Of a stretch of DNA of 64,000 bases, positions 9,540 to 16,697 are shown piece by piece; positions within the stretch are counted from its first letter, which is position 1; each line of letters opens with the position of its first letter. The DNA is from Sphingobium cupriresistens. GTDB taxonomy: Bacteria; Pseudomonadota; Alphaproteobacteria; Sphingomonadales; Sphingomonadaceae. The stretch spans positions 62,001 to 126,000 of the forward strand of contig NZ_SEOO01000006.1 of NCBI RefSeq assembly GCF_004152865.1, given 5' to 3'. A model generated the notes under the pieces. It was not told where the DNA came from and searched no databases. It was given only the letters and a program-made list of their open reading frames with translations. Made by a program: the position numbers and the translations under genes.

Positions 9540-10328
9540 ATGTCGCTTGGACAGCAACTACACCCCCACCTTCCGTTCCTGCGGCGCTATGCGCGGGCGT
9601 TGACCGGCAGCCAGAATCACGGCGACGCCTATGTCCGCGCCGCGCTGGAAGCGATCGTCGCCGCGCCGGAAGAATTCCCCAGCGACGTCGATCCGCGTCT
9701 TGGCCTCTACAAGACTTTTCACGCCATCTGGTCGTCCGCACATCTGGAAGATGTGCCGGTGAGCGGGAGCGGTCGCGAGGCGATCGCCCAGGCGCGCCTG
9801 GCCCGACTGACGCCCCTGCCGCGCCAGGCGCTGTTGCTGACCGCGCTCGAAGGCTTCACCGTCGATGACGTATCCTATCTGATCGATATGGACAGCAGCG
9901 ATGTGGAGGCGCTGGTCGAGGAAGCGTTGAGCGAGATCGAGGCGCAGACCCGCGCCAAGGTGCTGATCATCGAGGATGAGCCGATCATCGCGATGGATAT
10001 CGAAACCATCGTCCGCGATCTGGGCCATGATGTGACCGCGATAGCGGTGACGCGCGAGGATGCGGTGCGCGAAGCGCTGGCCGATCGTCCCGGCCTGGTG
10101 CTGGCCGACATCCAACTGGCCGACGACAGCAGCGGCATCGATGCGGTCAAAGACATATTGGCCGAATTTTCGGTGCCGGTGATCTTCATCACCGCCTTTC
10201 CCGAACGGCTGCTGACCGGCGAGCGGCCCGAACCAACCTTCCTCATCACCAAGCCGTTCCAGCGATCGACGGTCAAGGCTGCGATTTCGCAGGCTCTATT
10301 CTTTGACGAGGCGACTGCCCCCGCCTGA
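9540..10328 (+). CDS. phyR: General stress response regulator PhyR
   Basis: 262 residues. The N-terminal half is the sigma-factor-like domain that mimics EcfG (HLPFLRRYARALTGSQNHGD, later LTPLPRQALLLTALEGF and VDDVSYLI). The C-terminal half is a receiver domain beginning KVLIIEDEPIIAMDIE, with the phospho-acceptor Asp190 in LVLADIQL, ITAF, and the conserved Lys in LITKPF. On phosphorylation PhyR captures NepR and frees EcfG. ATG at 9540 follows AGGGAGAAG; a TTG at 9534 is the only other start. Divergent from nepR, with ecfG downstream: the standard alphaproteobacterial stress locus. Confidence 0.97.
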   Translation: MSLGQQLHPHLPFLRRYARALTGSQNHGDAYVRAALEAIVAAPEEFPSDVDPRLGLYKTFHAIWSSAHLEDVPVSGSGREAIAQARLARLTPLPRQALLLTALEGFTVDDVSYLIDMDSSDVEALVEEALSEIEAQTRAKVLIIEDEPIIAMDIETIVRDLGHDVTAIAVTREDAVREALADRPGLVLADIQLADDSSGIDAVKDILAEFSVPVIFITAFPERLLTGERPEPTFLITKPFQRSTVKAAISQALFFDEATAPA

Positions 10329-10349
10329 AGGCGGTGACCAGAAAGTCAC

Positions 10350-10374
10350 GGAACCCCGATCGGTGCGCTGCGTT
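10350..10374 (+). promoter_or_regulatory. EcfG-type promoter in the phyR-ecfG interval
   Basis: GGAAC (10350-10354), 16 bases, CGTT (10371-10374): a full consensus match. It drives the small gene at 10404 and probably ecfG behind it. Confidence 0.8.
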
Positions 10375-10403
10375 AATGATGCGTAACGATCGGGAGATCC
10401 GTC

Positions 10404-10535
10404 ATGGTCGAGCAGGAACAGCATATCGCCACCGATGATGCGCGCGCTGGCGCCACGCCCCATGTGGTGCGTTATGTGCTCGCCATTTCGCTGGCGTTGG
10501 CAGTTGTCGCCATGCTGCTGGTGATCTGGCGATAG
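10404..10535 (+). CDS. Small single-helix membrane protein in the stress locus
   Basis: A 43-residue frame starting MVEQEQHIATDD, with a charged N-terminus and one strongly hydrophobic helix VVRYVLAISLALAVVAMLLV ending IWR. A ribosome site CGGGAGA stands just before the ATG, and a perfect EcfG promoter lies 30 bp upstream. It falls between phyR and ecfG on the same strand, so it is probably induced by general stress. The function is unknown. It is likely to be overlooked because of its length. Confidence rests on the promoter, ribosome site and one clean helix together. Confidence 0.7.
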   Translation: MVEQEQHIATDDARAGATPHVVRYVLAISLALAVVAMLLVIWR

Positions 10536-10592
10536 GGCGGTATGCGGAAGGTTGGTCTTTGGCGGTGATCGGTTTAGGGTACGGATATATAT

Positions 10593-11297
10593 ATGGCTTT
10601 GACGACGTCGGTTCATGCGGCGAGTGCGGTTTCGGGCACGGGGGTTGTTCCCATGGATGATGACGTTGGCGAAATCAGCGGGATCGAGGAGCGCGCCGCG
10701 CTGTCCGATTCGGATTTCAAGCGAGAATTGGCGGCCGTCATTCCGCATCTTCGCGCGTTTGGCCGGTCGCTGTCGGGCAATCGCGATCTGGCCGACGACC
10801 TAGTGCAGGAAACGCTGTTGAAGGCTTGGGCGGCGCGCAATCGCTTCCAGGCCGGCACGAATATGCGCGCCTGGACCTTCATCATATTGCGCAACCATTA
10901 TCTCTCGCAGATGCGCCGTTCGCGCTTCCGCGGCGATTGGGACGATCTGACCGCCGATCGCATTCTGGCGGCGCCGGCCGGTCAGGACAAGCATGTCGAA
11001 TTATCCGACATGCAGCGCGCCCTGCTGCAACTGCCCCAGCCGCAGCGCGAAGCGCTGATCCTGGTCGGGGCGGGCGGATTCGCCTATGAAGAAGCCGCAG
11101 AAATCTGCGGTGTGGCGGTCGGTACGATCAAGAGCCGCGTCGCGCGCGGCCGTGCTGCGCTGGAACAAATATTGGAAAGCGGCGACCTGCCTTCTCGCCG
11201 GACACAGGAAACGACCGAAACCGCCGTGCTCGACGAGATCATGGAGGATGTCGATCGCCTGAGCCGCGGTCGCCCGAACCATGACGGGCATAAATGA
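10593..11297 (+). CDS. ecfG: Extracytoplasmic-function sigma factor EcfG
   Basis: 234 residues. Region 2 is IPHLRAFGRSLSGNRDLADD followed by LVQETLLKAW and NMRAWTFIILRNHYLSQMRR; region 4 is LLQLPQPQREALILVGAGGF followed by YEEAAEICGVAVGTIKSRVA. This is the stress sigma factor of Alphaproteobacteria (ECF15 group), held by NepR and released by PhyR-P. Start ATG at 10593 has a weak ribosome site; the ATG at 10653 (MDDDVGEI) is a serious alternative that removes a low-complexity N-terminus. The C-terminal 45 residues are a hydrophilic tail. A second EcfG promoter begins 2 bp after its stop codon. Confidence 0.95.
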   Translation: MALTTSVHAASAVSGTGVVPMDDDVGEISGIEERAALSDSDFKRELAAVIPHLRAFGRSLSGNRDLADDLVQETLLKAWAARNRFQAGTNMRAWTFIILRNHYLSQMRRSRFRGDWDDLTADRILAAPAGQDKHVELSDMQRALLQLPQPQREALILVGAGGFAYEEAAEICGVAVGTIKSRVARGRAALEQILESGDLPSRRTQETTETAVLDEIMEDVDRLSRGRPNHDGHK

Positions 11298-11299
11298 CC

Positions 11300-11325
11300 G
11301 GAACGATCCTGTCGTCCCGTCCGTT
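11300..11325 (+). promoter_or_regulatory. EcfG-type promoter for the small membrane gene at 11350
   Basis: GGAAC (11300-11304), 17 bases, CGTT (11322-11325), directly after the ecfG stop codon and 24 bp before the next start codon. Confidence 0.7.
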
Positions 11326-11349
11326 CTTCCTGAACATAGGAGACGGATC

Positions 11350-11613
11350 ATGGGTGACATGCCCTCCGGCCGGGAGGAAGACCGGCCACCGCCGATAACG
11401 ACTGTCGAAAGATCAGGCGGGAGCAGCGTGGTGTTTGCTCTGGTGGCGTTGGCGCTGATCCTGGCCATCGGCTTTTTCTACATGACGAACGAACGGCGCG
11501 GCGACCGCCAGGCCGACAAGGTGACCCAGGCCGCTGGATCAGTGGACGATGCCGCGCGCGTCGTGGGTGATGCCGCCAAGAATGCGGCGGACACGCTGCG
11601 CGACGGAAATTAG
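11350..11613 (+). CDS. Small membrane protein, probable stress-regulon member
   Basis: 87 residues starting MGDMPSGREEDRPPP after a good ribosome site (AGGAGA). A proline-rich cytoplasmic N-terminus is followed by one membrane helix, SVVFALVALALILAIGFFYM, and then a polar alanine-rich tail (QAAGSVDDAARVVGDAAKNA) that looks like an amphipathic helix. A longer frame from 11281 exists but overlaps the end of ecfG and has no ribosome site. The preceding EcfG promoter suggests induction under general stress. No named family is recognised. Confidence 0.8.
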   Translation: MGDMPSGREEDRPPPITTVERSGGSSVVFALVALALILAIGFFYMTNERRGDRQADKVTQAAGSVDDAARVVGDAAKNAADTLRDGN

Positions 11614-11853
11614 CTTTGGCCTGCGATCCGGTCCGTCCATGATCTTCGACGGGTCTTGTATAACCACTTTATCTAGCGACAGCGTTCCGCGGCTTCACCC
11701 GCGTTGATCGGCTACGACTGCGTGCGCGATTCAGTATTTCTTTGCCATTTTGAGGCAGGGTGCGCCCACTGTCGGATTATCTTACAGGCATCGTAAGGAA
11801 ATTCGCTCCCGAAAAGGCGCGCCATCGCGGCGGCCAGCAGGATATGCGCGACG

Positions 11854-13242
11854 ATGATCAGGCTGTTCAAACATTATGTGCCGCATGCGGTGCTGTTGCT
11901 GGGGCTGCTCGATTTTGTGCTGTTGCTGTGCGCGGCAGAGGGCGGATGGATATTGCGCGCGCGTCAGATCGGTATGGACGTCGATCATGTGATGACGCGG
12001 ATCGGGCCGTTGCTGAGCTTCGCCTTCGCGATTCAGACCGGGATGATCGCGGTCGGCGTCTATGGTGTCGAAGCGCTGCAATCGATCCGGTTCGCCTTCG
12101 CGCGGCTGCTGGTCGCGGTGTCGCTGGGCGTCATTTTCCTGTCGGTGATCTATTTCTTGATGCCCGGCATGACGCTGTGGCGGTCCAACTCGCTCTACGC
12201 CATGGGCCTGGCCATGGCCTTGTTGGTCGCGGTTCGGCTGTTGCTGGGGTCGATGCTGGGCGGCGAGGCGTTCAAGCGGCGGCTGGTCGTGCTGGGCGCG
12301 GGCAACCGCGCCAACCGGATCAAGGAATTGGAGCAGAAGCGCGGAGCGGGTTTCCTGGTGGTGGGTTTCATCGCCATGAATGACGGGCCGCAGGTGATCC
12401 CCGAAGCGATCAACCGCGACGCTATTTTCAACCTGTCCGATTTCGTCGTGCGGCTGAACGCCAGCGAAGTCGTGCTGGCGCTGGAGGAACGGCGTAACGC
12501 CATTCCCATGTCCGACCTGTTGCGGATCAAGACGACCGGGGTACATGTCAACGACCTGTCGAGCTTTCTTGAGCGGGAGACGGGGCGGGTCGACCTGGCC
12601 AGCGTCAATCCCAGTTGGCTGATCTTTTCCGACGGCTTTTCCGCCGGCCGCCGCCTGTCGAGCATCGCCAAGCGGTTGTTCGATATCATCGCCAGCCTGA
12701 TCCTGCTGACGCTGACCGGCCCGATCATCCTGCTCGCCGCAATCCTGGTGAAGTTGGATAGCAAGGGGCCGGCTTTCTACCGCCAGCAGCGCGTCGGCCT
12801 GTTCGGCCAGGAATTCTGGATCGTAAAACTGCGCACGATGCGGCTGGACGCGGAAGTCAACGGCCAGGCGGTGTGGGCGGAAAAGGACGATCCGCGCATC
12901 ACGCGGCTGGGCTATTGGCTGCGCAAGCTGCGCATTGATGAACTGCCGCAGACCTGGACGGTGCTCAAAGGCGAGATGAGCTTTGTCGGCCCCCGTCCCG
13001 AACGGCGCCAGTTCGTCGAGGATCTGGAACAGCATCTGCGCTATTATGCCGAACGGCATATGGTGAAGCCCGGCATCACCGGCTGGGCGCAGATCAACTA
13101 TCCCTATGGCGCGTCGATCGAGGACAGCCGGCACAAGCTGGAATATGATCTCTATTACGCCAAAAATTACACGCCCTTCCTGGACCTGCTGATCCTGATC
13201 CAGACGTTGCGGGTCGTGCTGTGGCCCGACGGCGCGCGCTGA
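11854..13242 (+). CDS. Priming sugar transferase of the exosortase A exopolysaccharide system
   Basis: 462 residues, polyprenyl glycosylphosphotransferase of the EpsB/TIGR03013 type: it moves a sugar phosphate onto undecaprenyl phosphate to start each polysaccharide repeat. Four N-terminal helices (about residues 8-130), a nucleotide-fold region starting RLVVLGAGNRA, then a membrane hairpin (RLFDIIASLILLTLTGPIIL) and the catalytic bacterial sugar transferase domain with KLRTMRLDAE, LRKLRIDELPQ, MSFVGPRPERR and KPGITGWAQINYPYG. It heads an apparent operon with prsK, prsR and prsT (13 bp to prsK). The ribosome site is weak. Confidence 0.93.
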   Translation: MIRLFKHYVPHAVLLLGLLDFVLLLCAAEGGWILRARQIGMDVDHVMTRIGPLLSFAFAIQTGMIAVGVYGVEALQSIRFAFARLLVAVSLGVIFLSVIYFLMPGMTLWRSNSLYAMGLAMALLVAVRLLLGSMLGGEAFKRRLVVLGAGNRANRIKELEQKRGAGFLVVGFIAMNDGPQVIPEAINRDAIFNLSDFVVRLNASEVVLALEERRNAIPMSDLLRIKTTGVHVNDLSSFLERETGRVDLASVNPSWLIFSDGFSAGRRLSSIAKRLFDIIASLILLTLTGPIILLAAILVKLDSKGPAFYRQQRVGLFGQEFWIVKLRTMRLDAEVNGQAVWAEKDDPRITRLGYWLRKLRIDELPQTWTVLKGEMSFVGPRPERRQFVEDLEQHLRYYAERHMVKPGITGWAQINYPYGASIEDSRHKLEYDLYYAKNYTPFLDLLILIQTLRVVLWPDGAR

Positions 13243-13255
13243 GGCGATAGCGGCG

Positions 13256-15328
13256 ATGGGCGCGCTCCTGCAATTTGTCGGCGATTGGGGCCATGCGCTG
13301 GCGGCCGTGTTGTTCGCCGCGCTGGGGATTTTCCTGCTGCGCCGCCGCGACGAGGCGCCCGAACCGCGCCTGCTGTCGGCCGCGTTGCTGCTGACATCCT
13401 GCTGGGCGCTCTATGTGTCGTTCGGCGGCGTGTCCAAGCCGCTGTCGGGGATCGGCGAAAGCATCCGCAATGCCGCATGGCTGCTGGCGATGTTCGTCAT
13501 GCTGCGGCGCGGGCCAGTGGGCCGCGCCGCGCCGGCCGTCGCCATCAGCGCCGTCTATGCCGCGGTCGCGGGGTTGATCCTGCTCCAGACCTTCACCGAC
13601 CTCGCCTGGCGGCAATTGTCGCCGGCCAGCGACCTGCATCACGCGCTCGTCACCTGCTCGCTGATCCTGCGGATGATGACCGCGATCGGCAGCCTGCTGC
13701 TGGTGCATCAGCTTTACACCGCCTGGCCATCGCGTGAGCGGGGCGGGGTGGCGCTGCTGCTCGGCGCGCTGGCGGCGATGTGGACCTATGATCTGAACCT
13801 CTATGTGATCTGCTATTTCGCGCCGCATCGGGTGAGCGAACTCTACGCATTGCGCGGCCTTCTGATGGCGCTGCTGGCGCCGGTGATCGCGGTGGGTATG
13901 CGCAAGGGTATGGCGGGGCGGCTGCAATTGTCGCGGGCCATCACTTTCCAGTCGCTCTCTATCGTCGCGGTCGGCCTCTATGTCGTTGTGCTGACCGCCG
14001 CCGCCGTGCTGATCGAGTTGATCGCCGGCCCCTATGCGCGGGTGGTGGAGATCGCCGCGGTATTCTTCGCCGCGGTCACCGCGCTGGTGCTGCTGCCATC
14101 GCCACAGGTCCGCGCGCTGTGGAAGGTGCAGGTCGCCAAGCATTTCTTCCAGCATCGCTATGATTATCGCACCGAATGGATGCGCTTTGGCGACACGATC
14201 GGCCGCCCCGGCGAGGATGCCGCGCCGCTGGGCGGCCGGGTGGCCAAGGCGATGGCGGACATCACCGATTCGCCTGCCGCTATCCTGATGCTGCGCGACG
14301 AGCGGGACGCCCTATCGTTCGAGACGCATTGGAACTGGACCGGCGACCTGGCGCAAGTCGATGCGGTCGCGCCGGCCACGGTGGTGCAAATCGAGAAGAG
14401 CGGCTGGATCGTCGATCTGGCGCGGCTGAAGAGCGGCGACGGCGCGCTGATATTGCCTGGCTGGATGACGCAGGATCGCCGCGCCTGGGCGCTGGTGCCG
14501 TTGATCCATTATGGCCGGCTGATCGGCGCGCTGCTGCTGGCGCGCCCGCCGATCGACCGGCGGCTGGACTGGGAGGATTTCGACATGCTGCGCGCCGCCG
14601 GGCGGCAGGCCGCGACCCATATCAGCGAGGCGCAGGGCCAGCAGGCGCTGGACGACGCGCAGCGGTTCGAGGAATTCAACCGTCGCTTCGCCTTCATCAT
14701 CCATGACGTCAAGAATCTGGTCAGCCAGTTGTCGCTATTGTCGCGCAATGCCGAACGCCATGCCGACAACCCGGAATTTCGCGCCGACATGGTGCTGACG
14801 CTCAAGGAATCGGTGGGCAAGATGAACGACATGCTCGCCCGCCTGTCGCAGCATAATAAGGGCCGGGCCGAAGAGCCGCGGCCGATGGCGCTGATCGACC
14901 TGTTGCAGCAGGTCGCCCGCGCCCGCGCGCGCCTGCATCCCGTGCATGTCGCGGGCGATGCGCCGCTGGCGCTGGCCGATCCGGCGCGGGTCGAGCAGAT
15001 CATCACCCACCTGCTGCAAAATGCGATCGACGCCAGCGCGCCCGACAGCCCCGTCGAGTTGCGCCTGTCCGCCGATGGCGGCGAGGCGGTGGTCGAGATC
15101 GTCGATCGGGGCAAGGGCATGAGCGCCGAATATGTCCGCCGCGACCTGTTCAAGCCCTTTTCCTCCAGCAAGGCGGCGGGCTTTGGCCTGGGCGCGTTCG
15201 AGGCGCGATCCCTGGCGCTGGCCATGGGCGGGCGGATCGAGGTGGAGAGCAAGCCCGGCGCGGGCAGCCGTTTCACGCTTCGCCTGCCGCTGGCGCCCCG
15301 AACAGACAGACAAGAAAAGGCCGCCTGA
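13256..15328 (+). CDS. prsK: PEP-CTERM system sensor histidine kinase PrsK
   Basis: 690 residues. Eight or so membrane helices in the first 290 residues, a GAF-like region (about 320-460), then the kinase core: H box FIIHDVKNLVSQLSLLSRNA, N box ARVEQIITHLLQNAIDAS, G box IVDRGKGM, and GFGLGAFEARSLALAMGG. All ATP-binding motifs are intact. PrsK and PrsR are the two-component pair consistently found with exosortase systems. Its stop codon overlaps the prsR start (TGATG at 15326-15330), so the pair is translationally coupled. The stimulus is unknown. Confidence 0.93.
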   Translation: MGALLQFVGDWGHALAAVLFAALGIFLLRRRDEAPEPRLLSAALLLTSCWALYVSFGGVSKPLSGIGESIRNAAWLLAMFVMLRRGPVGRAAPAVAISAVYAAVAGLILLQTFTDLAWRQLSPASDLHHALVTCSLILRMMTAIGSLLLVHQLYTAWPSRERGGVALLLGALAAMWTYDLNLYVICYFAPHRVSELYALRGLLMALLAPVIAVGMRKGMAGRLQLSRAITFQSLSIVAVGLYVVVLTAAAVLIELIAGPYARVVEIAAVFFAAVTALVLLPSPQVRALWKVQVAKHFFQHRYDYRTEWMRFGDTIGRPGEDAAPLGGRVAKAMADITDSPAAILMLRDERDALSFETHWNWTGDLAQVDAVAPATVVQIEKSGWIVDLARLKSGDGALILPGWMTQDRRAWALVPLIHYGRLIGALLLARPPIDRRLDWEDFDMLRAAGRQAATHISEAQGQQALDDAQRFEEFNRRFAFIIHDVKNLVSQLSLLSRNAERHADNPEFRADMVLTLKESVGKMNDMLARLSQHNKGRAEEPRPMALIDLLQQVARARARLHPVHVAGDAPLALADPARVEQIITHLLQNAIDASAPDSPVELRLSADGGEAVVEIVDRGKGMSAEYVRRDLFKPFSSSKAAGFGLGAFEARSLALAMGGRIEVESKPGAGSRFTLRLPLAPRTDRQEKAA

Positions 15329-16692
15329 TGAGCGACACCCGTCCCAAATTGCTGATTGTGGAGGATGATCCGGGCCTTCAGCGCCAACTCCGCTGGGCCT
15401 ATGAGGATTATCAGCTGTTCATCGCCGGTGATCGGCAGGAAGCGATCGAGATGCTCCGGGCGGAAACGCCCGATGTCGTCACGCTGGACCTGGGCCTGCC
15501 GCCAGACCCGGACGGCACCAGCGAAGGCTTTGCGACGCTGGCGGAGATGCTCAAGATCAAGCCGGACACGAAGATCATCGTCGCGTCCGGCCATGGCGCG
15601 CGCGAAAGCGCACTGGATGCGATTTCCGGCGGCGCTTACGACTTCTACCAGAAGCCGGTCGATATCGACGAACTGGGCCTGATCGTCCGCCGCGCCTTCC
15701 ACGTCCATGCGCTGGAGCGGGAGAATGCCCGGCTGGCCGAAACCGCGCCGGAAGATGGTCGGGTGCTGGGCCGCCTCATTTCGGGCGCGCCGGAGATGAT
15801 GAAGGTGGCCCGCACGATCGAGCGGGTGGCGGCGGCGGAGGTGTCGGTGCTGTTGCTGGGCGCGAGCGGGACCGGCAAGGAATTGCTGGCGCAGGGGTTG
15901 CATGACGCCAGTCCGCGCCGCGGCGGGGCGTTCGTGGCGATCAATTGCGCGGCGATCCCGGAGACGTTGCTCGAATCCGAACTGTTCGGCCATGAGAAGG
16001 GCGCGTTCACCGGCGCGATCAAGACGACGCCCGGCAAGATCGAGCAGGCGCAGGGCGGGACATTGTTTCTGGACGAAGTGGGCGACATTCCGTTGGCGTT
16101 GCAGGTCAAGCTGCTGCGCTTCCTGCAGGAGCGGGTGATCGAACGGATCGGCGGACGCCAGCCGATCGCGGTCGATACCCGGATCGTGTGCGCGACCCAC
16201 CAGAATCTGGAGCAGATGATTGCGGCGGGTACGTTCCGCGAGGATTTATTCTATCGCCTGGCCGAGATCGTCGTGCGCATCCCCGCGCTCAAGGACCGGG
16301 CGGGCGACCCCGCCTTGCTGGCCCGCCATTTTCTCACCCGCTTCGCGCGCGACATGAACCCGCAGGTGAAGGGGCTGGCCCCCGATGCACTGGCGGCGCT
16401 CGACGCCTGGGGGTGGCCGGGCAATGTGCGCGAGCTGGAAAATCGCATCAAGCGCGCGGTCATCATGGCCGACGGGAAGCTGATAACCGCCGCCGACCTC
16501 GATCTGGACGACGAGCGCGCCGAGGGCGGCGACCTCGTCAACCTGAAGGCGGCGCGCGAAATGGCCGATCGTCGCGCCATCCGCCGCGCCATTGCGCGGA
16601 CCGACGGCAATATCTCCGGCGCAGCCAAGATGCTGGGGATCAGCCGCCCGACGCTGTACGATCTGCTCAAACAATATCAGATCCAGGGCTAA
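15328..16692 (+). CDS. prsR: Sigma-54 dependent response regulator PrsR
   Basis: 454 residues. Receiver domain with acidic pocket IVEDDPG and phospho-acceptor Asp54 in TLDLGLPP; AAA+ domain with Walker A GASGTGKE, the sigma-54 contact loop GAFTGA (residues 225-230) and Walker B GGTLFLDEVGD; C-terminal Fis-type helix-turn-helix with AKMLGISRPTLYDLL. It should therefore activate RpoN promoters, classically upstream of PEP-CTERM protein and polysaccharide genes. I found no convincing GG-N10-GC site in front of the nearby genes, so its targets may lie elsewhere. Confidence 0.94.
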   Translation: MSDTRPKLLIVEDDPGLQRQLRWAYEDYQLFIAGDRQEAIEMLRAETPDVVTLDLGLPPDPDGTSEGFATLAEMLKIKPDTKIIVASGHGARESALDAISGGAYDFYQKPVDIDELGLIVRRAFHVHALERENARLAETAPEDGRVLGRLISGAPEMMKVARTIERVAAAEVSVLLLGASGTGKELLAQGLHDASPRRGGAFVAINCAAIPETLLESELFGHEKGAFTGAIKTTPGKIEQAQGGTLFLDEVGDIPLALQVKLLRFLQERVIERIGGRQPIAVDTRIVCATHQNLEQMIAAGTFREDLFYRLAEIVVRIPALKDRAGDPALLARHFLTRFARDMNPQVKGLAPDALAALDAWGWPGNVRELENRIKRAVIMADGKLITAADLDLDDERAEGGDLVNLKAAREMADRRAIRRAIARTDGNISGAAKMLGISRPTLYDLLKQYQIQG

Positions 16693-16697
16693 TCGCG

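Noticed and set aside
11614-11853. Extra EcfG promoter or sigma-54 promoter before the priming transferase
   Set aside because: A minus-strand GGAAC has its GTT at 19 bases, which is too far, and points away from the gene. No GG-N10-GC pair with the usual flanks was found.
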